Positions 22,486-33,400 of a DNA stretch of 64,000 nt are shown here, piece after piece; positions within the stretch are counted from its first letter, which is position 1, and every line of letters begins with the position of its first letter. Made by a program: the position numbers and the translations under genes. Below the pieces are notes generated by a model. It was given only the letters and a program-made list of their open reading frames with translations. It ran no database searches and was not told where the DNA came from. The DNA lies in contig OX123183.2 in assembly GCA_944739405.2 (NCBI GenBank), forward strand, positions 97,168,729 through 97,232,728, given 5' to 3'. The stretch is from Euclidia mi. Lineage: Eukaryota; Arthropoda; Insecta; Lepidoptera; Erebidae.

Positions 22486-22605
22486 GGCTCGCCCCCTACT
22501 ACGTGGAACCTAAAAATTCATGGCGAAATGTGGGTGTAATATTACACCTCTGCCTACCCCTTCAGGGATACATTTATAGACGCACGTCTATAAATAAAAA
22601 ATAAA
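22486..22605 (+). mobile_element. 5'-truncated SINE fragment, copy 1
   Basis: Starts inside the SINE body at GGCTCGCCCCCTACTACGTG and runs through GGGTGTAATATTACACCTCT and CTACCCCTTCAGGGATAC into an A-rich tail with GACGCACGTCTATAAATA. The tRNA head is missing. Duplicated at 30867. Confidence 0.8.
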
Positions 22606-22967
22606 TAAAAATAGATACCTACACAAATAGGATAATGCTGAGTACCTAAATTATAAAATGTCTGAACTCATATTTTAAACGTATCCTGAATTACAAAGGG
22701 CTTTACAAATAACCTTACAAACGGACAAGAGTTTTTAACTACTTTAAATATTCTACATATTTTATGCTACGTGAGTATTTATTTGATGCCATCAGGTATG
22801 CATTGGATTAAGTAGTTCTGAGCAAAAGTATGCAAGTTAACGCTATACCATTGTATGCAGTAAAAACGACATTGAAAACACCAAAAACTATGTTGACGAC
22901 TAATCGACTAAGACGCTTTGAAAATCTCCAACATTAAATATTTTTGTATGTTAATTATTTATTATTC

Positions 22968-23062
22968 ATACTCATCATCGTCCTAGCGTTATCCCGGTTG
23001 CATCCAATATTGTTCGCTTTGGTGTCCGGGGTCCGCATATTAGTCTAACCAGATATGATAAA
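22968..23062 (+). repeat. LINE-tail-like repeat, copy 1
   Basis: ACTCATCATCGTCCTAGCG, TTATCCCGGTTGCATCC, GGGGTCCGCATATTAGTC, TAACCAGATATG. Typical text of a lepidopteran non-LTR 3' region; a degraded relative is at 3150. Duplicated at about 31338. Confidence 0.5.
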
Positions 23063-24055
23063 ACATCAGCTTTGCCTATTTATTATTCACACTGTTCAGC
23101 CATATTTCTTTCATAATAATGACTCAAGTCACCTATGAAGTCCGCCTCATCAACAATTTTAGCCGTGTCAACTATTCATTTCAGAAATTTGCCTTAAGAA
23201 TTTCAGCTCAGACGGAATTTCGTATCTGGATCTCATTCCGGTCGCGCTAAGTTTCCCGGACTGTACAGCTATTTACCCTCACCAACGAGTTTTAATACTT
23301 CTGTATGTGCCTCGGTATTCGGATTCGCCTTAATTAGATAGCAAGAATTGTTGTTATTGCTACGATTATCTTGCTATTGCAACTGTAATGGTCGTCTTAA
23401 TGCCCGGCCTTGTATGCATAGTCTTATGAACGCTTGAGGCGACTCCAACACGGTATAATTGCACTTTCATTGCGACAGAAGTTGTAGTTGAAACTAGTGA
23501 TGTACCACTTCGAACGGATTTCGGCAGATAAAATCATACCGTAGCACCGGATATGGTGTAAAATGTAATCCACGTAAATGCTTTTAATAAAACTCTTATC
23601 AAACAGCTAATAAACGAGAAAACTTGGTTTAATCTATGAAGACGTATAATCAGAGCCAATGAAGCAAGTGATTTTAACTTCCTTAATGGTTCCTTTGAGC
23701 TTAACGTAGTCGACTACAGTAAGGGCGTGGTCACACGTACCATTATCACATCATTTCGCAGTTATAAAGTGTGGGCAAGCGCTGGTTACGTATGAATAAT
23801 CATAATATCTTACAATAATTCTCACACGGATATTTCTAGATCTATATTTATGTAATGACAGTTGTAATATGTGAGTATCTCAGAATAGACTGACTCTAGT
23901 GTAAACCATGGAATATCGCTATCCTTTTGGCTTGCGGAAGTCGTTATGACGATTTTTTTTGGACTAGTAAGTAAACGGATTCCGGTGTCCAAGACGAAAT
24001 GTCTTCGATGTAACTGGGATAACGCTAGGACGATGATGACTAATATTTATGTAAT

Positions 24056-24118
24056 GGTTTGTAATTGAACCTACGATCTTACGTCTCCAACCACGAGCCT
24101 AACATGCCAGTCCAGTCA
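24056..24118 (-). repeat. tRNA-like (SINE relic) sequence, copy 2
   Basis: Same as 17288-17350 with one visible difference (TTGTAATTGAACC for TTGTAATCGAACC), which weakens the box B. Confidence 0.3.
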
Positions 24119-25281
24119 GTAAAGATGTTGCTGCAAGTCATTTTGAATACATAATTAGTTCGAAGATCGGTTACGGTATTTCACCCTTGTATAGCCGAAA
24201 GCAAATTAAGCCATGGGGAGCCGACTGTGAAGAACATCTTTAGCAGTGCGTGCTAAAAAGTGAATGCTTTCTAAAATTCGGACAGATTTTCCAGACGTAT
24301 GGCAAATTTCTGTAAAGCGGTTTTCATCGTGGCGTGCCGTGCTGTGACCGTTATGTTCTGTACCGTACCGTAATGAGCGCATTATTGCAATGCAAAGGCA
24401 GCGAATTATCTACATTACTTTACATCAACTAAGATTTATACAAATGAGCAGCCACGTGTTGTCGCTTTGGCGTGGTACGTGTAATCATGCCTTTATAATG
24501 TGCCATAACGCACGATCATGTGTGGATGTACCGATAAAAACTTTGTAGACGCTCCAGGGTATTCATTAGGGGCGGAACATACCTGACCGAAGATGCGTCG
24601 AACGTATCTTCGGTCGCGTCTATTCCGTCAAATGAATCGGTACACATCTGACGGAAAATGCGTCGAGCGTATCTGCACACATTCGCTGAAAGCGTGGCTA
24701 TTATGCACACATATAAGTTTGTTCGTGCAGGGCCGTACTCAGGGCAGCTCAATATTTTACTGTCATATTCTTTTACCTAACCATTTTTCGTGTTCCCTGA
24801 TGTTAATTTATGTAGTCACTGAAGTTCTGTAGTTATTTTTATTGCAATTCGAGTTTGACTATTAAAAATAAGTCGGACTTCGAAGATTTTTTATAGTAGC
24901 CAACAAGCGTTATTCGAATATATATCCTATTTAGGTATGGAGGTTCAAAAATAAAAGACGATAATACAATTTGGTTACGGTTTTTCACAAAACTTATACA
25001 AATGATATAGAAGGGGTTATAGACTAGGTACAGTTGCAGAGCAAGACACAAAATGTTTTCTCTATAGGTATGTATGGAAATTGTTCCCGTGGACCTTAAG
25101 CACCTCATACCCAAAAATTGGCCAGAGCTAGCAAATATGCGTACACTCATAGCACATAGTACTAACACTACATTATTCTACACATTTCGTTTCTGAAAAA
25201 ATAAGTAAGGTCTGGCGGCCCTGGCATCTTACGATCTTAAAATCACCGATCTAGGAATGACATGGATATGGTATGTCCAAT

Positions 25282-25334
25282 ACCTACGAATTTAGCGTGC
25301 ACACCTACGAAATTAGCGTGCACACCTACGAAAC
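25282..25334 (+). repeat. 21-bp tandem repeat, about 2.5 units
   Basis: CACCTACGAAATTAGCGTGCA-type units: ACCTACGAATTTAGCGTGCA, then ACCTACGAAATTAGCGTGCA, then CACCTACGAAA. Inside the Harbinger-like element. Short minisatellite, no known role. Confidence 0.75.
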
Positions 25335-25833
25335 GTTGGGCAAATAAAATGGCTTTGCCCAAATGCAATGCAAATTGTTCTCCAGAATGTAATCGATATC
25401 GATATGGAGCCGGTTAGAGGAGAATAATACATTTTTGTAGTGAGTTACCTTTGTTAGTTTAAATCTTTTGCCAGATTAGTTTATTCCATAATGCAAATGT
25501 GGGCGAACATCACAAAGCGAAAGACGACTCTTGTATGAAACATGTAACAAAATATTCTCTGAGAGCCGATATCGGACTTTTAGACATATTTATGCACAAA
25601 AACAAAATTATTGTGTTCGATAGATAACGATTTCACAGCAGATGTACCACAAACCTTGGCGAAAAATATAGCGATAATGGCACGAATGACATTTCTAATA
25701 AAATATCGTCATGATCAATTTATTCAGTAAACTATGGCTATCTCTTTTTTTGACAGAGATATCCCTAAGACAAAACGAAACAACACTATGTTTGGTGGCT
25801 TTATGTCAGTTTCGTATATATGTGTATAAAAAC

Positions 25834-25900
25834 ATCATGGCGAAATGTGGGTGTAATATTACACCTCTGCCTACCCCTCCGGGGATACAGCCGTGAGTCT
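25834..25900 (+). mobile_element. SINE 3' fragment inside the Harbinger-like element
   Basis: CATGGCGAAATGTGGGTGTA, ATTACACCTCTGCCTACCCC, then GGGGATACAGCCGTGAGTC. This is the 3' part of the window's SINE family, truncated at its 5' end. It was carried into this locus by the transposon or inserted into it. Confidence 0.75.
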
Positions 25901-26037
25901 ATACAAATATAAAATATAATAATATATTATGTGAATAATGTAATTTTTCGATATGTACCTACTATTTGCCCTCTCCATTTTTATTCCTTACTCAAAGGTC
26001 AAAATTCACGTGGTGCGTGGTGCGCGCGACGTCGACG

Positions 26038-26076
26038 GATAATCCGTTAGTACGCTCGACGTACTAACGGATTATC
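26038..26076. other. 16-bp perfect-arm hairpin
   Basis: GATAATCCGTTAGTAC (26038-26053) and its exact reverse complement (26061-26076) enclose the 7-nt loop GCTCGAC. It lies about 100 bp inside the right end of the Harbinger-like element, next to sequences resembling the terminal repeat. Possibly a nested foldback or a duplicated subterminal motif. Confidence 0.8.
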
Positions 26077-27070
26077 GGTCAGGTGTGAATGGTTGAACGT
26101 TTTTCTATACATTTGTATGTATTGGCGTTACGCGACCGATAAAACGCGACGGATCTTCCGTCAGGTATGTTCCGGCCCTTAAAAGGCAATAATTTACGAC
26201 CACAACGATACCTATCTATATATTATATTAGGTGAACGAGTTATGAAAACGGTTATAAGTATTTTGACTGGTCTAGTAATTATGTTAGAAGTTAGTTTGA
26301 AGTGTGGTTTGAAGTTGTGTGGTAACGGTTCCGTAGGTTGAATATTTATATTAAGGCTGTGATATTTTAATTACTCTGCTTATACTTTGTATTTGTTAGT
26401 TAAATATGTATAACATCGCCTATGAGAAAGGATTTATTCCAAGTGCGGTAATGTTCAAAAGGGAAAATATTCTCTATCTTTTTCTTTACCATCTTTTTAC
26501 AGGTAAATAGCCAAAGAAACGTAGAAAAAAGATAATGGATTATGTAATAATAAATACCGTGTGATTCTGTAATAATAATATTAATGATCTGCTCAAAAGG
26601 TGCAAGAGATTCTGTATTTGAAATATTATCATGGACAAAAATTAGCTTTAATCTGTAAGCAGAGAATTTCGTTTAGAAACCTGTCAAAGCTTTGATACGT
26701 TGATAGGTTGTAAGCCCAGTGTAAGTTTCTATAAAGATTTCCCATGTTTGATTTCATCTGAAATCTTTATATAATCTTACACTGCACTGTACGTCACATG
26801 AATATTATAATAGGTATATGATCATTTCAATTGGAGAAACTTATGATTTTGTGATATTCGTAATCCGTACATAAAAGAAAGAAATAAATTAAAAAGCGTT
26901 TATTTCCATAAGAGACGAAAGGACATGAAGCAAAGAATGTGAAAAGGAGACTACAGTTAGGTATAAAAGTATCCTTTTTGGAACTAGGAACTTGGTCCAC
27001 TTTAATCTCCGTACGAGTAAATGGCAAGATCCCTTTTCTCAGGCGATCGTATAAGCATAGTAAAAAAGGA

Positions 27071-27581
27071 ATAGTAGGCTAGCTAAGGCCGCTCGGCGAG
27101 TTAATTGCCTACTCTTGCGTTGACGCACGGGTTGTCACTTGTTTACCCCGCTGCGCCGGCTTTGTCAGCGCGCGCGCTTTTTCGCCGCTTTTTTACGTGA
27201 TCGCGCTGAATACTTCACAATTTAAGCTTGATTTTTTTTTTTCAAATACCTATTGACTACCTAAGCGTTATATAACTATCTAAATGCCTTTTATAACGAG
27301 AAAAAAGTAACAAGTTTAATTTACTGTCGTTTAACACATTGTATAATATTAATAACGTTTATTACAAAACTGAATGTATATAGACAATTCGAGCGGGCGA
27401 GCAGTGTAGTACCTACAATCTACATGAATGCGCGCGATCAGACGCGCAGCGCATTCCGTACTGACGCCGCGCTTGCGGCGCTCGTCTATGAGATTGTGTG
27501 CGTGAAAAGTGCGTGCGTACACGGCGCCGGCGACTCACGCGTACATTCAAACTGGCCACGGCCCATTTGTATGAAGCTATC
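27071..27581. other. CpG-rich block with inverted repeats, copy 2
   Basis: Second copy of the block at 18690-19200, including GAATGCGC/GCGCATTC (from 27426). It differs by single bases, e.g. TGTGTGCGTG here against TGTGTGAGTG in copy 1. That difference removes an in-frame stop and makes an open frame of 61 residues; I treat the frame as incidental. Confidence 0.4.
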
Positions 27582-27666
27582 CTACTATTATTTTTTTACT
27601 ATGGTATAAGTATGATTCTTCTTTCTCGCATCTTTCGCTCATTAGGCGTCATCCTGGTTGTTCTTC

Positions 27667-27717
27667 CACGGTAATTCCAAAAGAGTACAGCTATGTATAC
27701 GACCTATAATTACCGTG
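27667..27717. other. Perfect 10-bp-arm hairpin, copy 2
   Basis: Unchanged copy of the hairpin at 19286-19336 (CACGGTAATT / AATTACCGTG). Confidence 0.5.
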
Positions 27718-28433
27718 AACCACAATACGAACAATTGATTCTGATTTCGTCTCCATGAGTGTAATAAAGGCACAAGAAGGAGAAATCGACAAGAAAATGT
27801 ATATTAAGTGTAAGAACGTCTTTTACGTGTGGCTCTGTGCCTAGTGGAAGTCGAGGACACTGCGGTGGTTTTAAGTGCGTGGGCCGAACAGCCTTGAGCA
27901 GTCATATATGTAAACAGAAGACTATGTGCGACTCCCGAAAGCTGTAAACACCAAGCTTGAAACTCCCTTCAATCGCAATATATTAAAAAGTAGATCTATA
28001 GGTAGGTACATATTTATTCAAATATAATTAAATGCTGTCCCAAACAATGTTTTTAATGAGAACTAATAGCGTTTTTAAATCCCCCAGCGGGTTACTAAAG
28101 ACTTACTTCAGCTTCGTAGCGATAATTACCATGTCATGTGCGAGTATTTAATCATAGGGTTGAGCTGACAGCGTAACTGATAGGTTCAAGGCTAACTGAT
28201 TCATACATAATTGTGTATCACAACTGGAGCATAATATATGATTTTGACAACCTTAATAAACATTTTTTGATTTGCGTTAAAAGTTTAATTATATGCTTTG
28301 ATTATATGTTTAGGTCTATCAAACGTCTTATATATATTTTGTTTTGGCAGCTGGTTTAATATTGCGTTTTACAAAAAATGTATGTTGATCTAGTATTTTA
28401 AAGGTTATTTGTACCTATTTTTTTTACCTTTTC

Positions 28434-28756
28434 AGGGTTCCGTACCTAAAAGGTAAAAAACGGGACCCTATTACTAAGCCTCCGTTGTCTGTCTGTCTGT
28501 CTGTCACCAGACTGTATCTCGTAAACCGTGATGGCTATAAAGCTGAAATTTTTACAAAGTATGTATTTTGGTTGCCGCTATAACAAATACTAAAATTTAA
28601 ATAAATGAAAATATTAAGGGAGGTCCCAGACAATAAACGTGTTATTTTTCGTATTTTTTGCTCAAAATTACGAACGGTAACAGGTAGACGCTTAAAATTT
28701 TCACAGAATATGTAGTTGTATATTACCTTTCAAAATAAATAATTAAATAAGAAAAG
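28434..28756 (+). repeat. 'CAGGGTTCCGTACC' dispersed repeat, copy 2
   Basis: Copy of 20052-20375 with one base change noted (CTCGTAAACC for CTCATAAACC). Confidence 0.6.
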
Positions 28757-28790
28757 GAAATAATAAAGGGGGGCTATCATACAAAATAAT

Positions 28791-28899
28791 TTAGCGGGTC
28801 TTAATCGCGTTAACTTAACTTATTTAAGGTATAAATACCTATTTGTTTCCGACGTTGCGCTCTTCTTGCACCGAGCTTGGTCGCGGAGAGACTGATGAG
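28791..28899 (-). mobile_element. Penelope-like element terminal module, copy 2
   Basis: Copy of the module at 20410-20518, downstream of the second GIY-YIG frame on the minus strand. Confidence 0.5.
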
Positions 28900-28901
28900 A
28901 G

Positions 28902-29129
28902 CTCAGCCACGGTAATATAATCTAACAGTATTGTAACTCGGCCGTCTTCGTGAGTTATATACCTACCAGACGCGCCGCATGCGAGCTGCGGCACGATAGC
29001 GGCTGCGGGTACTGTAGGCACAGTCCGCCCAATCTAATGGGTACTCTGCTCGAGGCGCGTAGGTATAACTCGAGTTTCGTGCGTTTGTATGGAGTTACAA
29101 TACTGTTAGATATTATTACCGTGGCTCAG
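28902..29129. repeat. Long inverted repeat (foldback), copy 2
   Basis: Copy of the foldback at 20521-20748, with arms of about 75 bp and the same imperfections. Confidence 0.75.
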
Positions 29130-29728
29130 CGCCGTCTTGTGGAAGTGTGGGTTTCGGCACCTACCCTCACTTGGTCTTTATTTAAGTTCGCTATGTCGGT
29201 ACTCCGACACACTACACTAATAACGTCTACACACTGTTGAGATTTATCACTGCGGCGGTGTTTACATTTGCTGATGACTGGATTCCAAGTAGCCGATAAT
29301 CTATATCCATCCTCCCGGTTGAAATTGTTATATTTCTTGATTTCTACCGCTTCACGTACTATCCTGGAGTAATAGTGACGGTCGGTGGATAAGACTTGTG
29401 GTTGATGCAGTTCTATCCAGTGGTTTGGTCCAGACTCCAACAAATGCTCAGCTATCGCCGACTTATTAATATGTCGGTTTTTTACAGCTGCGATATGTTC
29501 TTTCACCCTTTCAGCGATTGTACGCTTAGTCTGCCCGATATATGAACTACCACAGCTGCAATCGACTTTGTAGACGCCAGGTGTTTGGAGAGGAATGACA
29601 TCCTTAGGGGTACGCAGATTGTGTGCTATCTTAGAGAGCGGACTGTATACAGTCTTGATGGAGTATTTCTTGAGTACTGTTCCAACTTTGTCCGTCACTC
29701 CCTTTAGATACGGCATGTAAGCGGGCAC
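29126..29728 (-). pseudogene. Penelope-like GIY-YIG endonuclease domain, copy 2
   Basis: The encoded 200-residue sequence is identical to that of the frame at 20745-21347: GVY, CSC, YIG, GQTKR and AEH motifs at the same positions, no reverse transcriptase, and the same A-run boundary upstream. The perfect identity reflects the very recent duplication (or conversion), not selection on this fragment. Confidence 0.85.
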
Positions 29729-29980
29729 TCTGCTTACTTCAGGTTTACGCTAAAAAAAAAAGGGGGGCTACCATACAACAAACGTAATTTTTAAGCAATT
29801 TGTTACTCGATCTTAATAAACAACAACTTAAAAAATATTTAAGTATACATACAACAAACGTGATTTTGCTTTTATAGATGATGGTACGAAACCCTTCGTG
29901 CGAGAGTCTGACTCGTACTTGCCCAATTTTTTTGTTATACGGCCGTGATATGGCGTTACGGCGTTCATGATGTATCATAA

Positions 29981-30187
29981 TCTTAATATATAAAATCCTT
30001 GCGTTACTGACTGACTGACAGACACGCTACAGCCGAAACTATTGGGCGCAGGAAGCTGAAATTTGGCATGTATGTGCCTTGGGGACCGTAGGGGTGCACT
30101 AAGAAGGGATTTTCCGAAATTCCCACGGGATCGGCCAAAACAGGTAAATTTAAAAAAAATGCAGGCGTAGCTGCTGGAGTCCTCTAG
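29981..30187 (+). mobile_element. Short nonautonomous Helitron-like element, copy 2
   Basis: Same as 21600-21806, carried along in the tandem duplication: 5' A|TC..., 3' CTAG|T. Confidence 0.65.
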
Positions 30188-30866
30188 TTTAATATAATCA
30201 TTAAATTATTTTTATAAATAGTGATATTATTGCGAAGCATATAGCTATTTAATTGTAGACCGAGTCTTTTTAAATGAAACACAGGTTTTACATAAGAACA
30301 TGTTGTGCCAAGTTATCTGATTTATAAAGTTTATTGAGGTAGGTACCCAATATATTTGAAACTTGATGAAAAACTAGACGAATTTAGATCAAATTATTAT
30401 TTATTTCAGCAATATATAATATTACAAAAGTACGAAGTAATAAATAACATAAAGTACAGAAACTTAAGTAATAATATGAAATGGTCGACAGTAACTAGTT
30501 TCAAGTGCGTAACTATTTATTTTAAAACAATTTATTTTGTCATTTGTAACCAATGTGTTGCAACTGAATTTTAATTTAACAAACCCAGTTGTTGTGAAAT
30601 ACCGTGGCTATAATTTAATTTATTATCTAGTTTGGCCAATTTGTAAGTCAACAAACTGGCCAATTTACTAGGAAATTATGTCAGGCAGGCGATAGACTAG
30701 CGAACAGTGGACACTAAAATATTTTGTTGTTTTTAATCATTTAGTCCGCAACCTGTTCCAGACACCCGTTGGAACTGTTAGCACTGTTATTGCACAATAA
30801 TTTACATTGTTAGAATTTGTACCGTGTTTCAGTAGTAATACAAATAGATACTATTATACTATACTA

Positions 30867-30987
30867 GGCTCGCCCCCTACTACGTGGAACCTAAAAATTC
30901 ATGGCGAAATGTGGGTGTAATATTACACCTCTGCCTACCCCTTCAGGGATACATTTATAGACGCACGTCTATAAATAAAAAATAAAT
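30867..30987 (+). mobile_element. 5'-truncated SINE fragment, copy 2
   Basis: Copy of 22486-22605. It differs by one A in the A-rich tail. It lies just after the point where the two duplicates begin to diverge. Confidence 0.8.
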
Positions 30988-31337
30988 AAAAAATAGATAC
31001 CTACACAAATAGGATAATGCTGAGTACCTAAATTATAAAATGTCTGAAGTCATATTTTAAACGTATCCTGAATTGCAAAGGGCTTTACAAATAACCTTAA
31101 AAACGGACAACAGTTTTTAACTACTTTCAATATTTTATGCTACGTGAGTACTTATTTGATGCCATCAGGTATGCATTGGATTAAGTAGTTCTGAGCAAAA
31201 GTATGCAAGTTAACGCTATACCATTGTATGCAGTAAAAACGACATTGAAAACACCAAAAACTATGTTGACGACTAATCGACTAAGACGCTTTGAAAATCT
31301 CCAACATGAAATATTTTTGTATGTTAATTATTTATTA

Positions 31338-31430
31338 TTCATACTCATCATCGTCCTAGCGTTATCCCGGTTGCATCCAATATTGTTCGCTTTGGTGTCC
31401 GGGGTCCGCATATTAGTCTAACCAGATATG
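31338..31430 (+). repeat. LINE-tail-like repeat, copy 2
   Basis: Copy of 22968-23062 with small differences (GACAAAAC for GATAAAAC). Confidence 0.5.
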
Positions 31431-31907
31431 ACAAAACATCAGCTTTGCCTATTTATTATTCACACTGTTCAGCCATATTTCTTTCATAATAATGACTCAA
31501 GTCACCTATGAAGTCCGCCTCATCAACAATTTCAGCCGTGTCAACTATTCATTTCAGAAATTTGCCTTAAGAATTTCAGCTCAGACGGAATTTCGTATCT
31601 GGATCTCATTCCGGTCGCGCAAAGTTTCCCGAACTGCACAGCTATTTGCCCTCACCAACGAGTTTTAATACTTCTGTATGTATGTGCCTCGGTATTCGGA
31701 TTCGCCTTAATTAGATAGCAAGAATTGTTGTTATTGCTACGATTATCTTGCTATTGCAACTGTAATGGTCGTCTTAATGCCCGGCCTTGTATGCATAGTC
31801 TTATGAACGCTTGAGGCGACTCCAACACGGTATAATTGCACTTTCATTGCGACAGAAGTTGTAGTTGAAACTAGTGATGTACCACTTCGATCGGATTTCG
31901 GCGGATA

Positions 31908-32395
31908 ATTAATAAAGCTATCCATTGATGTTTGTGTCGATACGAAGATCGAATCTAATATCGTCCACAAATCGAAAATCGGATCAAACGAGGGTCCGAC
32001 CTCGCTCTATTCGAATCACCTTTTCTCTTTTTTTGATACACATTCATATCAAAGCAGGAACGCGGAAGCTTTTGTGGTGTTTTGAAACTGAGGATTGGCA
32101 CGCGAAAAATATTGCTGAATATTATTGGTTATCGTTACCTGTTGTACGATCACGTACCTTGTTGGTGCTGCAACTAGACCTGCAATTGTGATTAAAATGC
32201 ACTTTAAAATAATCACGATTATTGGACTTCTTCAAGTGCCTTTATTTTGCTTCATGGCCAATACTTTTTAGGTTTCTATAATAAAGTTGAAATAAAAATT
32301 AATAATTAAAAAATTAAAAAACACGACTGCCCTGCAAAAAAATGAACTAAAAAGTTAATAACAAGTTTAATTTGTGTGTAAAAAGGGAAAAATTG
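31908..32395. other. Noncoding DNA, nothing recognised
   Basis: Single-copy-looking AT-rich sequence after the tandem duplication. No coding frame with known motifs. Confidence 0.5.
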
Positions 32396-32456
32396 TCATT
32401 GCAGTCGGGGGCCGTTTTGTGGAACATCAATTTAAGAGGTCCCCCGACTGCAATGA
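32396..32456. other. 16-bp perfect inverted repeat (hairpin)
   Basis: TCATTGCAGTCGGGGG (32396-32411) and CCCCCGACTGCAATGA (32441-32456) are exact reverse complements with a 29-nt loop. It is GC-rich in AT-rich DNA. It sits just before a common repeat (32510-32770). It could be the centre of a miniature foldback transposon or a transcribed stem-loop. Confidence 0.8.
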
Positions 32457-32509
32457 ATAACAGATAATATTATAATAAGAAAATAAATAATAGATGGCGT
32501 TATTACATT

Positions 32510-32770
32510 TGTCTTAGCCGTTGAACGTTAGATGGCACTATGATTTTCTTATTTGAAAATGGCTTCACACAGTCACACCCCTACCATTTTGATTTTTTCA
32601 AAAGTATATATCCAGTGTTACTCGAGGTGATGTAAGGATTCTAATGATACCTCATACATCCTAATCAGTCCAGGCATTTAGAAGTTATAGTGCAATAAAG
32701 AAACTCACATACATACATACATACATGAATCCTGAAAACATTACACTCCTTTTTTGGGCAGTCGTGTAAC
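32510..32770 (+). repeat. Common lepidopteran repeat with (ACAT)n
   Basis: Contains CATACATCCTAATCAGTCCA, GCATTTAGAAGTTATAGTGC, (ACAT)n at about 32707-32725, then CTCCTTTTTTGGGCAGTCGT. This is the order of a very common lepidopteran repeat tail that usually ends with AAGTCGGTTAA-like text. Class uncertain, likely a non-LTR element's 3' part. Noncoding. Confidence 0.55.
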
Positions 32771-33234
32771 AAGGAAACCTAATAGAATCACTTTGTTGTC
32801 TATCTCCGTCCTTCGTCTGTCTATCTGACGGACTTTTTCTCAGGAATACGTAGAAATATCAAGTTAAAATAAACACCAAATGTGTATCATAATTAAGAGT
32901 ATTAGATTATTGCTTGTCTTTGATGTTTTATTTCCATTTCCATTCAGCATTGACAAACCTTGGCCTACCTATTTAACATAGGTACCTAAATGATCATAAT
33001 ATTCTGATACGGCTATCGATAATAAGATACATACCGAAAACAGCAACTAGTATTGAAACTATTGGATGTCACAACACTAGTAACAAAATGAAATTGAAAC
33101 AATGGGTTTTGGTTAGTACATGTACGTAGTCAAATTGCTTTTGAAAGAGATTTGGCTTGTATTGGATAACGAAAGAGCTAGCAGCATCCGATGTCCACTG
33201 TATTTCATATGCGTTTTGGTTTCATAATATTAAT

Positions 33235-33400
33235 GACTAGCTGTTTCCCGCGGTTTCACCCGCGTCCTGAGGGAACTACTTTGCGTACCCGGTTAATTTA
33301 TAGCCTAAGTTACTCCTTGATACATCAGCTATCCGACAGTGAAAGTCCCATCAAAATCGGTCCAGCCGTTAGCCGTAGCCGAACAAACAGACAATGTTTG
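33235..33400 (+). repeat. 'ACTAGCTGTTTCCCGCGG' dispersed repeat
   Basis: GACTAGCTGTTTCCCGCGG, TTTCACCCGCGTCC, TTATAGCCTAAGTTACTCC, TCAAAATCGGTCCAGCCGTT, GAACAAACAGAC. A highly abundant lepidopteran repeat recognised by this order; its class is unresolved by eye. The open frame that spans it is incidental. Confidence 0.6.

Larger units (their letters stand above)
16762..23530 (+). repeat. Tandem duplication 1, copy 1 (6.77 kb)
   Basis: This block recurs directly downstream at 23531-31907 in the same orientation. The start AATCATACTGTATCACCGG corresponds to AATCATACCGTAGCACCGG at 23532, and the end TCGGCAGATA to TCGGCGGATA at about 31907. Most of the block (16.8-22.4 kb) differs at only a handful of sites; the last 1.1 kb is clearly more diverged. 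It holds a Penelope-like fragment, a Helitron-like element, a SINE fragment and GC-rich palindromic sequence. It may be a real segmental duplication or two haplotypes joined by the assembler. Confidence 0.95.
24569..26178. mobile_element. Nonautonomous PIF/Harbinger-like DNA transposon
   Basis: The empty site in copy 1 of the duplication (CATTAAAAGGC, about 17790) defines the insertion precisely. TTA flanks both sides (24566-24568 and 26179-26181). The ends are inverted repeats: left GGGGCGGAACATACCTGACC..., right (reverse complement) GGGCCGGAACATACCTGACG..., sharing GGAACATACCTGAC and a following GAAGAT.CGTCG. A 3-bp TTA TSD with G-rich ends fits PIF/Harbinger. No transposase frame is visible in 1,610 bp. 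A SINE piece and a long hairpin lie inside. Confidence 0.8.
23531..31907 (+). repeat. Tandem duplication 1, copy 2 (8.38 kb with insertion)
   Basis: Second copy of the 6.77-kb unit, immediately following the first with no spacer. It is longer only because a 1,610-bp DNA transposon plus a 3-bp TSD is present at 24569-26181. Sub-elements are shifted by 8,381 bp relative to copy 1 after that insertion. Beyond about 30.82 kb the two copies differ at roughly 20 sites in 1.1 kb, compared with only about six I could find in the preceding 5.6 kb. Confidence 0.95.
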
